DNA of 64,000 bases, taken from assembly GCA_009746045.1 (NCBI GenBank), contig RPFO01000877.1, forward strand, positions 25,499 through 89,498. Reading direction: 5' to 3'. This stretch comes from Mesostigma viride (taxonomy: Eukaryota > Streptophyta > Mesostigmatophyceae > Mesostigmatales > Mesostigmataceae). Shown one piece after another: positions 23,423-34,071 of this stretch. A model generated the notes under the pieces. It ran no database searches and was not told where the DNA came from. It saw only the letters and a program-made list of their open reading frames with translations. The position numbers were made by a program, and so were the translations under genes. How positions within the stretch are numbered: the first letter of the stretch is position 1; the number at the start of each line of letters is the position of its first letter.

Positions 23423-24034
23423 TCACACATCAACAACGACCGGTTGCGCGGTGCCAGACGTTTTTACCCAGTGTTCGTAGAGGGCGACGAGGGCGTGCAG
23501 CAGCGCATCTGCGGCGTCGTCCTTCTTGGGCAGGGAGTGGAAGTACTTCATGTACACGGGGTACTTCTCCAGTATCTGCAGCGTCTGGTCGATGGCCACC
23601 CTCTTGTTCCTGCGATACGAGTTCTGGATAGAGCACACGATCTCGGGGCCTGAATAAACCTTCAATTTCTTCAGCGGGGAGGAGAATTGAATTGCCATGG
23701 GCCTCAACAATGGCGAGCAAGAGGGGGCGTGGATGATGTGGGTCTCGAAGAACACCTGGATCGCGTGACTCATCACCTTCATCTTCACGCTTGTCTTCGT
23801 CTGCCTCTCGATAACGACCTTGTCGGCGCACCCGAGCACGTCGATGCGTTTGTACAGCTGCACGGGCAGGTTCCTGCACGCCTCGTCCAGCGTGCGCGCG
23901 TTGAGGTCGATCACTTCCCACCCAAGGATCTCGAACGGCACGCCGCTCGCGTGCTCGTTGCCGGGGCCGTCGCTCAATTTGATCACGCAATAGGCCAGGT
24001 TGGTGATGCCGACGTCGAAACTCAGAACGATCAT
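23423..24034 (-). CDS. Holliday-junction resolvase, poxvirus A22/RuvC type, 203 aa
   Basis: Cuts four-way junctions so replicated genomes can separate. It has the RNase H-fold acidic residues in the expected order: LSFDVGITNLAYC (first Asp), VVIERQTK (Glu), and KKDDAADALLHA (last Asp pair). The ATG at 24032-24034 is used; the frame opens two codons earlier only with TTG. The 29 bases to the divergent gene at 24064 are AT-rich. Length fits the family. Confidence 0.85.
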   Translation of the reverse strand: MIVLSFDVGITNLAYCVIKLSDGPGNEHASGVPFEILGWEVIDLNARTLDEACRNLPVQLYKRIDVLGCADKVVIERQTKTSVKMKVMSHAIQVFFETHIIHAPSCSPLLRPMAIQFSSPLKKLKVYSGPEIVCSIQNSYRRNKRVAIDQTLQILEKYPVYMKYFHSLPKKDDAADALLHALVALYEHWVKTSGTAQPVVVDV

Positions 24035-24063
24035 CCTCAATTATATATACACGCTACTATAAT
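24035..24063. promoter_or_regulatory. AT-rich divergent promoter region
   Basis: The gap between the resolvase (minus) and the gene at 24064 (plus) is only 29 bases and includes TTATATATAC and CTATAAT in otherwise GC-rich DNA. It must hold promoters for both directions. Inferred from composition. Confidence 0.45.
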
Positions 24064-24579
24064 ATGTATCCCGTTCAGAGCGTACCAACCGACAACTTTT
24101 CCGGTTTTTACGGAGGCACGTGCCTCACGGTCTCCAGGCCAGGGGACAAAGCGTTTGCGGCGGACATGCACCCGGTGTACCACTCTGTCCTCGCCACGGA
24201 CAACCTTGCGCGCATCCAGGACAGTGTCCGTGTGTCATGGGGGGTGGAAGTTCCAGAACAAGAGGTGGCGCAGATGGTGCGAGCAGTTTACAACATGCGA
24301 GGGGACGCGTCCTACATGGAGAGAGTGCTGGTGCAGAACAACAATTATGGCGGGATCTGGAGTGTTGTGGGCTCCATAAACAGGGACGTGGCGAACAGAC
24401 TCGGCAAACAAAACAGCGTGTATTCTAACCTGCCAGACTACGAGCGCTACGCCCGCGTGTTCCTCGGCGACGAACAGCCCGACAACTCGGTGATCCCCCA
24501 TCCGTTCTACACGTCTGTTCAGCGCAGTAGGTTCACAGACAACCTCGACGGCTCCAACATCCTCGGGGAGTTCGCTTAA
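24064..24579 (+). CDS. hypothetical protein, 171 aa
   Basis: ATG at 24064. Begins MYPVQSVPTDNFSGFYGGTC; soluble, with balanced charge and features such as YMERVLVQNNNYGGIW and INRDVANRLGKQNSVYSN, rich in Asn, Ser and Tyr as in virion proteins. No membrane segment or catalytic motif. The single clean frame and strong promoter-like leader make it a sure gene; the family is not recognised. Confidence 0.6.
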   Translation: MYPVQSVPTDNFSGFYGGTCLTVSRPGDKAFAADMHPVYHSVLATDNLARIQDSVRVSWGVEVPEQEVAQMVRAVYNMRGDASYMERVLVQNNNYGGIWSVVGSINRDVANRLGKQNSVYSNLPDYERYARVFLGDEQPDNSVIPHPFYTSVQRSRFTDNLDGSNILGEFA

Positions 24580-24622
24580 ATCGTCTCCCAAGTTTTGTCA
24601 TGTACTATGTATCAACTGAGAC

Positions 24623-25277
24623 ATGGAGGCGCGCGGCAAGTTTGTCAACATGGGCGTAGGCGCTCCCATTCTCTTGACGGAGGAGGAACACGCCTCCTTC
24701 CAGGCCACCGGCGCCATGCCCGCCTGGGCGGGTGGGGACGCGACGCCCAGCGCCCCACCCGCTCCTGTCCCAGTTTCCGACGCGTTTGATTCCGCGCTGG
24801 ACAAGCCTGTGCCCCCCCCGCTGCGAGCAAACCAACGCAAGAGGCAAAGGCCGACCCCCCTCACCTGCACGTCCCCGGACAGCACTACGCGGTCGTGAGC
24901 GTCGTCGTGCCCCCCCAGAGCAATCACATGGCTCTCAAGCTGCGAGGCGTCTTTGACACCACAGACAAGGCGTCCGCACACGCAAAGGAGCTCATGAACC
25001 ACGACCCCAACTTTGACATCTTCGTGGTCGCCATGTACAACTGGCTGGTGCTCCCGCTGCCAGACGACATCAGGGGGGACATCAAGCACGAGTACGTGGA
25101 CGAACGGATGGCGAAGATCATGGAAATTACAAGGAGGAGCGAGAGAGGGTGAGGAGTTTCAACGAAAAGCGCATGCAGGACACGAGACAGGCCGGGGAGG
25201 CGGGGGAGCTCGGCGACATTCAAGAGGACGTCGCCGTCAAGACCGAGATCTGTCTCGGCGAGGCCGAAAGCGCGTAG
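24623..25277 (+). CDS. DUF5832-like giant-virus protein, two frame changes
   Basis: The ATG at 24623 opens a Pro/Ala-rich N-terminus (MEARGKFVNMGVGAPI). At six C (24855-24860) the frame shifts, and the core follows: VVSVVVPPQS, LKLRGVFDTTDKASAHAKEL, then DPNFDIFVVAMYNWLVLPLP. I recognise this V-S...P...K-RG-F-T...A...DP-FDI-V--MY-WL order from the DUF5832 family common in giant viruses. Near 25125 a second change leads to a charged helix ending GEAESA at the TAG 25275-25277. Role unknown; probably one gene of about 218 aa. Confidence 0.55.
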
Positions 25278-25283
25278 GCCAGA

Positions 25284-25502
25284 TCAACCCACGAACATCG
25301 GCCCCATGGCCCCGCCCGCGTCCGACGCCGCCGAACTAAACGAGCCGCCCTGTGGGCGAGAAGGAGAACGGCGCCAAACCAGATAGACACCTACGGCCAC
25401 GGCTACCAACGCTACAACCGTAACCGCGCTCACACCCGGTTGCGCGTTGCGCTGTCGCCCATTGTTTGGCTCATTGTTTGGTATGGAATGCGGATTGATC
25501 AT
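25284..25502 (-). CDS. single-pass membrane protein, 72 aa
   Basis: From the ATG at 25500-25502: a polar Asn-rich N-terminus (MINPHSIPNNEPNNGRQRN), one membrane helix (VTVVALVAVAVGVYLVW), then a basic stop-transfer stretch RRSPSR and a Ser/Gly tail. No family recognised. The AT-rich 50 bases upstream separate it from the next minus-strand gene. Confidence 0.5.
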   Translation of the reverse strand: MINPHSIPNNEPNNGRQRNAQPGVSAVTVVALVAVAVGVYLVWRRSPSRPQGGSFSSAASDAGGAMGPMFVG

Positions 25503-25550
25503 GGCTCGTATACTTGTATATTCAATAATAAAATGAGTGAACCCGACGCA

Positions 25551-26060
25551 TTAACATCTGCACAACTCCTCTCCAGGTTGTAGATTCGATGTCGAGTAGT
25601 ACGGCCTCCCGCACCCCCTGCACATGACCATGTACTGCCTGGGCGACTCCTGGCAAAAGCACTCCACCCACGTGTCGCACGGTAGGTGGACGGCCAGATT
25701 AAACTCGTCCGGCGTGATCGATTGCACCTTCGTCGGATTTTCGCCGTCGTCAAACGTCTTTATAATCAGCACGTCACCGCTGATGGGGCGTGACAGCACC
25801 TTGCTCGCCAAGGTGTTTTTCCCCTTGTCCGGGTTGGCAAAGTACACGCCCACGGAGACGGGCGTCTTAATGGACAGCGGCTTGAAGATGTCGTACAGCT
25901 CGGGCCTGCCCCCCAGTTTGTTTGCGATCTCTTCGTAGCTCCACGCAACTTTCATGGAGTGGAAGGTCACGCAATCCAGCGACTGCTGAGGGATGACCAC
26001 GCAATTGGGGCCGTTTAAGGTGTCATCATTGTTATCGCTCCTACTTATTATATCCCACAT
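25551..26060 (-). CDS. zinc-ribbon-ended protein, 169 aa
   Basis: The ATG at 26058-26060 (MWDIISRSDNNDDTL) is chosen; the frame stays open upstream to 26156, but only with a TTG, and there it is antisense to the next gene. The protein ends with HLPCDTWVECFC ... MCRGCGRPYY ... CRC, four to six Cys and a His that would bind zinc. The start codon overlaps the start of the divergent gene at 26059 in a shared ACATGT. Not recognised. Confidence 0.5.
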   Translation of the reverse strand: MWDIISRSDNNDDTLNGPNCVVIPQQSLDCVTFHSMKVAWSYEEIANKLGGRPELYDIFKPLSIKTPVSVGVYFANPDKGKNTLASKVLSRPISGDVLIIKTFDDGENPTKVQSITPDEFNLAVHLPCDTWVECFCQESPRQYMVMCRGCGRPYYSTSNLQPGEELCRC

Positions 26061-26472
26061 GTCTCGTCCCAGAGCCCCGTTCACGGCGAGCCGTGCGTAC
26101 TCAATGTCTAGAGAATCCGAACGAGGCAGCCGCGCGGTCGAGGACAGGCTCCTCAACGCGGCGGAGACTATAATTGAGTCCAGCGCTCGCCAGGGACGAC
26201 AGTTCGCCTTCTACACGGTCCCTGTCTACCAGTTCGGACTGCCCATGTACTCGCCCACGGAGATAGTGAAGCACGTGGGCAAACGGCTGTTCAGGAGGGG
26301 GTTCAGGATAAAGCAGGTGGGGAAATGCGCCCTGTATATCGAGTGGGGGCCAGAGAAGAAGGCGGAAAGCAAGACGAGCAATACCACAACGTCCTCCTCG
26401 GACGCCGTGCGCAGATTGGCGATAGCGCTCAGCCACAACCGCGGACGCTGTGGACTACCCACAAAACAATGA
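26059..26472 (+). CDS. conserved-looking viral protein, 137 aa
   Basis: The ATG at 26059 starts MSRPRAPFTASRAYSMSRES. It has a helical segment (DRLLNAAETIIESSARQG), then FYTVPVYQFGLPMYSPTEIV, VGKRLFRRGFRIKQVGKCAL and YIEWGP. The P-Y...Y...L-RRGF-V-----L-I-W pattern is one I associate with short proteins found across giant viruses, without known function. It shares its first bases with the divergent gene, and AT-rich DNA just upstream (26033-26054) likely serves as promoter. Confidence 0.5.
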   Translation: MSRPRAPFTASRAYSMSRESERGSRAVEDRLLNAAETIIESSARQGRQFAFYTVPVYQFGLPMYSPTEIVKHVGKRLFRRGFRIKQVGKCALYIEWGPEKKAESKTSNTTTSSSDAVRRLAIALSHNRGRCGLPTKQ

Positions 26473-26645
26473 GACCGAGCATGAGTTCGCCAATTGTTTC
26501 TTCATTAAAAATAAGTAAGTCAATTCCCATTTCATCCAGAACATTCCTCAACGACAGAATTCCTACCGCATCACTAGCTGTCTTCAACGCCCGGGGTGGG
26601 CACCGGGGTTGTTGGGGAGTACGGATCGCACGGCCAACGAATTAG
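26469..26645 (+). CDS. possible small ORF, 58 aa
   Basis: An ATG at 26469 overlaps the stop of the preceding gene (ATGA). The product is Ser/Ile-rich (MRPSMSSPIVSSLKISKSIP) and its third positions are not GC-rich, so coding is doubtful. The stretch also contains ATAAGTAAGT at 26510-26519, which resembles a splice donor; a spliced tail of the upstream gene is another reading. Confidence 0.2.
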   Translation: MRPSMSSPIVSSLKISKSIPISSRTFLNDRIPTASLAVFNARGGHRGCWGVRIARPTN

Positions 26646-26738
26646 CCGACCACGCTGGATGCGCCCTAAATACAGATGTCATGACAGGCAGCGCTTTACC
26701 ATATCCCCTGCATTTTATTTGAATGCTACCTATAGACA

Positions 26739-26843
26739 ATGGACGCCCCCATGGGATGTGTGCGCGCGCACACGCGGTTCATGCAGAGTGGAGCCCGGCA
26801 CACCGTGTTCGTGCACGTCGCATCTACTGCGCGCAACGTCTAG
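26739..26843 (+). CDS. possible micro-ORF, 34 aa
   Basis: The ATG at 26739 follows an A/T-rich leader (TTTTATTTGAATGCTACC) and the codons have mostly G/C third positions. The peptide is MDAPMGCVRAHTRF followed by a short Val/His/Ala-rich end. It overlaps the last bases of the convergent D5-like gene. It may be real, but nothing else supports it. Confidence 0.2.
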   Translation: MDAPMGCVRAHTRFMQSGARHTVFVHVASTARNV

Positions 26844-28964
26844 CTGGGCATGCTGTCGTTGAAGGCAGCGTTCATGTCGGGGTTCTCCATGTCGAAGTCC
26901 ACGCCGTAGACGTAGAAGCCCCTCTTACGGTGCATGGAGTTGCGTGGGTAGGTCTTTGTGACCTTCTCGAAGACCACGCGGATGCGGAACTCGGAGAACA
27001 CGTGCTTGTAGTAGTCATCGTCGAGCGTCGCCTTGAGACGCCTGTCGCGCCCCATCAGCCACTCCTGGTACTTGCGCTGGAAGATCTCCCACGGCACGTA
27101 GAGCTCGTCGCCCCTCTCCACCCACGACACGGTGGTCAGGAAGGTCATGAGGGGTTGGTGGACTGCTGGGACTCGTTCCTCCACGCGTGGAACTCGGGGG
27201 GAGGATCTCGTGCACCTCCCTCGCGCCCAGCTTCTGCGTGAACGCGCGGAAGGCGCGGTTGCCCTTGACGATGATCAGGCCCATGTCACGCTCGATCTTC
27301 TTGTCCATCATGGTGTCCTGCCCCTGCGGCTTCTTGTCGAACGGGAAGATGATGAGCCGGCGAAACACGGCGCCAGCGTTGTCGCCCTTCCAGAAGGCAC
27401 GGTTGCCGGCAGCCAGGAAAGGCGCCTTCCACACGGCCGACACCGCGTCCTTGTGCTTGCGCGCCATGTTAAGGCGCTCCCCGCTGACCAGCGAGAGGAA
27501 CTCGGACTGGGAGAGCGAGAACGACTCGTTCAGCTCGTAGCTGTATATGGCGAACTTGTCCAGGTGCTGCGACAGGCCGAACACCGACTCGATGTTGTTG
27601 GACACCACGCCCGCGTCTTCGCCGTACAGCAACTCGACGATCTTCACGAGCGTGGACTTGCCCGAGCCGGCTATTCCCTTGAAGTACGCCATGACGTCGT
27701 TGCCGGACAGCTCCTTGGTGTCGTACAGCATCCTGCCCACGCACAGCGCCCAGTAGGCGTTGACAACGAGGGGTCCGAACTCCTGGTCGTCCAGGATCTT
27801 GTGCACCGGCTCGACCGCGATGTCCTGCCACCCCCCCGTCTCGTAGTCACCCTTGAACTGGTCGTCCTCGAACAGGTCCAGCGGCAGGGTGATGTCGGGG
27901 AAGTACCTGCACGCGCCCACATCGTCCGACAGGTCCTCGGCCGGGTACGGATAGAAACAGTCGTCGTCCGCCTTGTATATCCCGTTATTGAACGCGAATA
28001 CGTGGCGGTCGCGCGGTCGGACGGGGAAGTCGCACGTGGACGAGCAGCTGATGACCTCGATGACCTTCTTGCGCGTGCCGGCCTCGCGCGTGGCCATCCT
28101 CCACAGGACGGGTTCCTGCATGTCCGTCTCCTTCGCCACCCACTCGGTGACGGTGGTGAATCGCTCCCAGTAGTGCGTGTCGTGCCCTTCGGCGGTCTTG
28201 ACGCGCCTGTAGACCCCCTCGTCCCCATCCGGACCTCTGCGCACCCCTGCCACATACCACTTGTTGGTGAGGATCACGAGCAGCTTCTGGAAATCGTTGA
28301 TCTCTCCGCAGCCGCCGCTGAGCCGCACCATCATCTTCACGAGCTGCTCGCGCACCTTCGGAGATACGCGTGTCTCCATGATGCTGCAGATGCCCTCCCT
28401 CATGGTGAAAATGCGGGCACTTGCGTTGTACATCACCTCCATCATGGAGAAGTCCTGCACCTCCTCCATCCTGGCCACGACGGCGTGCAGCCTCGAAATA
28501 GCGGCCGTCATGCGCTTGTTGAGACGCTCGTAGACCCCCTCCACGTCCTGGCAGTGGTATGCGGTGTCCAGGCACTCGGACAGCTTAAATCTGAGGTCAT
28601 CCTCCTCCTCCATGGCTTCGGGGGCGGGGTTGTAAAGTCCAAAAACGTCACTCAAAATGTCCGCGGGGTGCGCATCCACCACTCCAGTCTTCACCATGCG
28701 TGCAAAATCGAGGCAGCGCGCAGTGTCGTATCTCGCGACCTCCGTGATGAACCCTACCACGCTCTCTTCGTCTGCCAGGAGCCCCCTGAACTCCCGCATT
28801 GAAAAGGCGGGCTGGTCGGGTGCATCGGACGCCTGCCCCCCGCGCTGTGAGTTTTCATGGGGAATGCTGGAATGCCCAGGGGATCCTGGCTGAGAGTGCG
28901 TATCTCCGCCATTTTCGGACTCTTCGCCGACCCTCCTTCGTTTGTTTCCATTGTCTGAATCCAT
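26840..28964 (-). CDS. D5: D5-like primase-helicase (SF3 ATPase), frame broken at a G run
   Basis: Replicative helicase of giant viruses. About 708 aa from the ATG at 28962-28964. The N-terminus has KRRR and is acidic; the D5 N-terminal region includes VFAFNNGIY and YFPDITLPLDLFEDD. The superfamily-3 helicase core has GIAGSGKST (Walker A, about residue 427), YSYELNESFSLSQSEFLSLV (Walker B region), and FLAAGNRAFW (sensor, motif C), then a Cys-free end. At six G (27196-27201) the frame shifts; the last 115 codons (EFRIRVVFEKVTKTYP) end at 26840. Its partner primase is encoded at 18.0-19.5 kb. Confidence 0.85.
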
Positions 28965-29070
28965 AAATCGGACAGCCCCTGAGCGTGTGTTGCATGCACT
29001 TGTGGATGGGTGGGGGTGTGTCTTGTCTCATTCTCCATTCATTCTCCATACATATACAACACAAATTTCT

Positions 29071-29327
29071 GCAGATCTAGTCGAACAACCGGCGACAGGG
29101 CCTTGCTGACGTGTCACCCGCGGATCTCGACCAAGATCTCTGGGTGTGTGGCTGAAGATCCGCGGGAAGATCTCAGATCTTACACGTCACCCCCTGAAAA
29201 GATCTTGCTGACTCGCCATATGCGTCAGAGATCTCTGTCCAGTTACAGATCTCTGACTCATCGTACGGCCAGCTGAGATCTCGCCAAGATCTGTGTGACT
29301 AGACAACTGGCATGGATCTAGATCTCT
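29071..29327. repeat. AGATCT-rich intergenic stretch
   Basis: Between the D5 start and the gene at 29454, about ten AGATCT palindromes fall in 250 bp, embedded in partly repeated phrases (TTGCTGACTCG, GAGATCTCGCCAAGATCT). No coding frame with good codon use was seen. It resembles the 46-bp array at 21.1 kb in core sequence but is not a regular tandem. The remaining bases to 29453 appear to be promoter. Confidence 0.7.
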
Positions 29328-29453
29328 TGCGGCGTCATCCGTCGGTTACGCCACACATGCACTTTCAAAAAAGGGGCAAGGGTAAAAGGCATTGTCACAG
29401 TCAAAAAAGACACACAATCCGCCATAGCCCCCTCCCAGTCGCCTGTTTTTCTC

Positions 29454-30433
29454 ATGGATTCCGAGATAAGGGTCCATTTCGAGGAGTGCTTTTTGCTGCA
29501 GTACGATGATGGTCTGTATTATTATTACAGGCTGAACCCTGAACTGGATGGCAAGGGCTTCCAGGTGGACACGCGTGCTACCGTGCGGGTCCGCAAGTCG
29601 GATCTAAAGTTTAACGGCCCCGAGCTCATGCACTCTCTTTCTAACGGCACCAAGCCCTTCAAGGACTTTTTGGGAGACGAACGCGTGCTCCGTTACATAA
29701 GAAAGGTGGGGGGGAGCGGGGACCCCAACGCTTTTTACAACGTTAACATCAACGGCACAACACACAAGGTGTCCAGAAATGTTATGGATGTGTGTGACTG
29801 CCTGGGAATCTCCACACCTCCAGTGTGGATACACGCTCTGCTGGCCCAGAAGCTCGGTGAATGGGTGGAGCCGATGTGCCTGGTGTTCGCCATGAATTTG
29901 GTGGAGAAGATCGCGTGCGATAACAAGCAGAAGGTGCTCGACGACCCTCTCGGATCCCTTGCTTACCAGAACGGTTTCGAGAAGACAGAAGACAAGGCTG
30001 TTGTGGAGGCGTCCGACGGCACCACCTATCGCCTGCCAACGGGGCGGGTGGGAGCGCGCGCAAGAGGGCGGCCAAGGAGGCATTCCAGGCACACACGGGC
30101 GAGTCGGTCAGCAACAAGGTGCAGTGCACTGACCTGGAAAGTGTGCGCGCGGAGCTGCAGATGAACGAGATGAGACGCATGTCGGACATCAACATCAGGC
30201 AGATGGAGCGCACGGCATTGTACCACCTGACATGCGTGGAGAGCGAGACGCGCCTCAAGCGTTTCAGGCACATGCTGGACATGATCAGGGTGTTCTACGA
30301 GTCCGAGGACAGCCCCGGTCCCATTTGCATGGATGATGACGAGGCAGCCCGCTGCAACGTCCTTTTCAAGAACGTGTTCTTTGAGGCATTCTCTGCGGGG
30401 GAGACCTTCGTGGCAAGTTCTCAGATGCACTGA
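29454..30433 (+). CDS. hypothetical protein (possibly BRO/KilA-N related), one frame change
   Basis: The ATG at 29454 starts MDSEIRVHFEECFLLQYDDG; the middle has NVMDVCDCLGISTPPVW and LAQKLGEWVEPMCLVFAMNL. Near 30040 (GGGGCGGGTGGGAGCGCG) the frame shifts, and the remainder is a charged helical region (RKRAAKEAFQAHTGESV ... MRRMSDINIRQMERTALYHL) ending at 30431-30433. About 325 aa. The small helix-turn-helix-like middle and long helical tail remind me of BRO-type proteins, but I could not match a signature. AGATCT occurs again at 30440. Confidence 0.45.
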
Positions 30434-30489
30434 ACAGTTCAGATCTCGGTAATAATTTTAACATTGTTGTGTATTGTATAATACCAATC

Positions 30490-30810
30490 ATGGACTCAAT
30501 GGTTGCTCAAGACGCACTGTCCTCAGCCACATCCATATTCTCAACACTCGTCCCGTTCGTCCTTCTCACAGACTTCCCGACGGACGTCCCACTCGTAAAG
30601 TCTATCATTGTGTTTGCGGGCGCTTACAGAGCCGTACCTAAAATCGATGTATCTATCTTGATAACGGGGTTGTACTTCCTCGCGCAGGCCATTTTGCCAG
30701 ACATTAAGAACAAACTAGTTCCCGCGGTGAACACTAACACAGGGGCGGCAGGACAGCCGGGAGCATCACATGGCAACGTTCAGCGACCTCCCGCCCGAGC
30801 TGGTAGATAA
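30490..30810 (+). CDS. membrane protein, 106 aa
   Basis: The ATG at 30490 (MDSMVAQDALSSATSIF) leads to hydrophobic segments FSTLVPFVLLTDFP and VKSIIVFAGAYRAV, then a helix ITGLYFLAQAILPD. The Gly/Ala-rich tail overlaps the start of the F-box gene by 41 bases. Probably a small multi-pass or hairpin membrane protein; no family recognised. Confidence 0.5.
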   Translation: MDSMVAQDALSSATSIFSTLVPFVLLTDFPTDVPLVKSIIVFAGAYRAVPKIDVSILITGLYFLAQAILPDIKNKLVPAVNTNTGAAGQPGASHGNVQRPPARAGR

Positions 30811-31688
30811 GATATTCAGTTCCTTGCCCGCTGCGGACGTGTGCAGGTCCCGGGTGTCCAACGAGACCAACCAGGTGTTCAAGGATTACTTCTCAGGGGT
30901 TCACTTTTTGACACAGGTGCCAAACGACCCGCGATTCGACGTACCGGACGACGGCGTGATGTCCGTGCTCGGACAGGTAACCAGTTACCTGAAGGTGTAT
31001 GGGATCAAGAGCGTCTTGCAGTGCATGCGCAAGGTGGAAAACAGGTATTACACCATCCAGGGGATGGAGGAGACGTACATCCGGTACGTGCTAGAGGCGG
31101 TCAACCACCTGTTCCCTCGTACGCCTACGGGTGAGCGCATCACGATCGGCACCGCGCACGACGTTTACTCCATCCCCGCCAGCCTCGAGGATGCCGGTCA
31201 TCGGCGAGTGTCCAGGGAGGCGGCGGATGGTCTCAAGAAACTGCAGGAGGTGTTGTGGGGGGCGTCAGAGAACCGCGTGGGTACGCGGCCGGCACGCGTT
31301 CGTACATAACTCCCGACGATCACAAGCAGTACGCCCACATGAACGCGTGGCTGCCGTCCCTCGACGGCGGCGGCAAGCGCGTGGTGTTTTGCATCGACAG
31401 CATGCACAGGATGTGGGGCGTCGTCCCGTCTCGGTCGTTCATTTGCCTCAAGGACATCGCGGTGATGGTGGACAGGCGGGGTGAGGCGTACGTGACCCAG
31501 GCATGGAACGACGCGTTCGACCTGGAGCTGACGTACTTCAACACCGACCCGATTCTCGCCATGTCGCGGTGGACGCCCGCCAACCGTTGTTTGTTCTGCA
31601 ATCGCTGGCTGAATAGGCCATTCGACTGGTTCAGGCGAAGCGGCAGCGGGTGTCGCAGCAGGTACGCGAGGGGCATCGACCGTTTCAG
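30770..31688 (+). pseudogene. F-box protein, frame broken at a G run and cut by a mobile element
   Basis: The N-terminus MATFSDLPPELVDKIFSSLP with AADVCRSRVSN is a clear F-box, the module that docks substrate receptors on SKP1-cullin ubiquitin ligases. The rest (LGQVTSYLKVYGIKSVLQC, IQGMEETYIRYVLEAV) is an unknown substrate part. Six G (31257-31262) shift the frame once; the continuation is open to 31688. There a 9.8-kb element interrupts it, with CAG on both sides. Beyond the element, 40 bases further (41485-41524) complete the frame with a TGA. About 320 aa before interruption. Viral F-box proteins usually redirect host ubiquitin ligases. Confidence 0.6.
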
Positions 31689-31717
31689 GGGTGGTTTTAC
31701 CGGATTAGGATACATTT
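31689..31717 (+). repeat. left terminal inverted repeat
   Basis: 29 bp, identical in inverted form to 41456-41484. The next 30 bases contain a second TAGGATACATTTG in direct orientation (31725-31737). Confidence 0.8.
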
Positions 31718-31739
31718 TTTTGTCTAGGATACATTTGAT

Positions 31740-32400
31740 GCACTGTGCAGTTTTCAGATGTGTTTGTGGGGGTTGATTGCGCCTAGCATGCATTTTATTG
31801 AAGCAATGAGTTTCCCAAGATATACATTATATAAACTAAGACAATTGACCCATTAACGCAATGAGACAACATATGCCAATTGAAGGCTGCCCGCAACTTT
31901 ATTCCAAGCTCATTATTATATGATTCCAAGACCATAACTCTTCCAAGACCGTACATCTTCAAGATATAGCACTACAGACACCCACGCGGCTTCCGCGGTC
32001 ATCACGCTCCTCCTCCAAGACAACTCAACCTTACAGGACGTTGGGCCATCATACGTCCGGAATAATTGTGTCACTTATTACATAACCAAACTTTTTGAGG
32101 GATCGCCATGGTTGCATGGTTTCAACACATGCGCCCTGCACTCATGTGCATCAAAGGTGTTGCGTAGTGCCAACTCAGTGTCAAAGAAATGATTCAATAA
32201 TATTTCCCGTATGGCCATGAAGGCCCACATGAGTTAAACATGGCCGAGAGTGATTGCATCATCCTTCTTGGCGACATCGGTCTTGACGACGTCGATGGGG
32301 AAGACGGCAGCACCTGCATGTGAACAAAAGAATCCATGAACTGTGGCATCCAAAGGCAACAACATATTAGCATCCCATTGAACACGAAGCCACGCTGACC
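31740..32400. other. non-coding stretch inside the element
   Basis: AT-richer DNA without a usable reading frame or a repeat that I could see. It includes short imperfect inverted motifs, but nothing I can name. Confidence 0.4.
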
Positions 32401-34013
32401 CGGCCATCCAGCCGCCCACGCAGCCACAGAGCCAGCCAGCCACGCAGTGACGCACCCACCCAGCCACACATCCACGCATCCACGCACCCGGCACCCCCCC
32501 CCCCCCAGCCAGCCACGCAGCCACGCAGCCACGCAGCCACGCAGCAGCGCAGCCACGCAGCCACACAGCCACGCACCCTCCTTTCCAGCCACGCAGCCAC
32601 GCAGCCACGCAGCCACGCAGCCACGCAGCCACGCAGCCACGCAGCCACGCAGCCACGCAGCCACGCAGCCACGCAGCCACGCAGCCACGCAGCAGCGCAG
32701 CTACGCAGCCACACAGCCACGCACCCTCCTTTCCAGCCAAGCAGCCACGCAGCCACGCAGCCACGCAGCCACGCAGCAGCGCAGCCACGCAGCCACACAG
32801 CCACGCACCCTCCTTTCCAGCCACGCAGCCACGCAGCCACGCAGCCACGCAGCCACGCAGCCACGCAGCCACGCAGCCACGCAGCCACGCAGCCACGCAG
32901 CCACGCAGCCACGCAGCAGCGCAGCCACGCAGCCACGCAGCCACGCAGCCACGCAGCAGCGCAGCTACGCAGCCACACAGCCACGCACCCTCCTTTCCAG
33001 CCAAGCAGCCACGCAGCCACGCAGCCACGCAGCCACGCAGCCACGCAGCAGCGCAGCCACGCAGCCACACAGCCACGCACCCTCCTTTCCAGCCACGCAG
33101 CCACGCAGCCACGCAGCAGCGCAGCCACGCAGCCACACAGCCACGCACCCTCCTTTCCAGCCAAGCAGCCACGCAGCCACGCAGCCACGCAGCCACGCAG
33201 CCACGCAGCAGCGCAGCCACGCAGCCACACAGCCACGCAGCCACGCAGCCACGCAGCAGCGCAGCCACGCAGCCACGCAGCCACGCAGCCACGCAGCAGC
33301 GCAGCCACGCAGCCACACAGCCACGCACCCTCCTTTCCAGCCACGCAGCCACGCAGCCACGCAGCCACGCAGCAGCGCAGCCACGCAGCCACACAGCCAC
33401 GCACCCTCCTTTCCAGCCAAGCAGCCACGCAGCCACGCAGCAGCGCAGCCACGCAGCCACACAGCCACGCACCCTCCTTTCCAGCCAAGCAGCCACGCAG
33501 CCACGCAGCCACGCAGCCACGCAGCCACGCAGCCACGCAGCAGCGCAGCCACGCAGCCACACAGCCACGCAGCCACGCAGCCACGCAGCAGCGCAGCCAC
33601 GCAGCCACGCAGCAGCGCAGCCACGCAGCCACACAGCCACGCACCCTCCTTTCCAGCCACGCAGCCACGCAGCCACGCAGCCACGCAGCCACGCAGCAGC
33701 GCAGCCACGCAGCCACACAGCCACGCACCCTCCTTTCCAGCCACGCAGCCACGCAGCCACGCAGCCACGCAGCCACGCAGCCACGCAGCCACGCAGCCAC
33801 GCAGCCACGCAGCCACGCAGCAGCGCAGCCACGCAGCCACGCAGCAGCGCAGCCACGCAGCCACACAGCCACGCACCCTCCTTTCCAGCCAAGCAGCCAC
33901 GCAGCCACGCAGCAGCGCAGCCACGCAGCCACGCAGCAGCGCAGCCACGCAGCCACACAGCCACGCACCCTCCTTTCCAGCCAAGCAGCCACGCAGTCAC
34001 ACAGTCAAACCCC
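32401..34013. repeat. 8-bp satellite (CAGCCACG) with higher-order units
   Basis: Long runs of CAGCCACG are broken by CAGCAGCG, CAGCCACA and the spacer CACCCTCCTTTC, in a recurring order, about a dozen higher-order units. Because the unit is 8 bp and lacks stops, several frames on both strands stay open across it (up to about 650 codons). These are not considered genes. The array is purine/pyrimidine biased and may form non-B structures. Confidence 0.9.
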
Positions 34014-34071
34014 CCCTGCACCCCCCCCCCCACACCCCCCCCACCCACCCACTCAACACTACACGAATGAC

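Noticed and set aside
27132-28802. Plus-strand 556-codon frame opposite the D5-like helicase
   Set aside because: Antisense of a well-supported helicase gene with all SF3 motifs; composition Val/His/Arg/Asp-rich as expected for a shadow.
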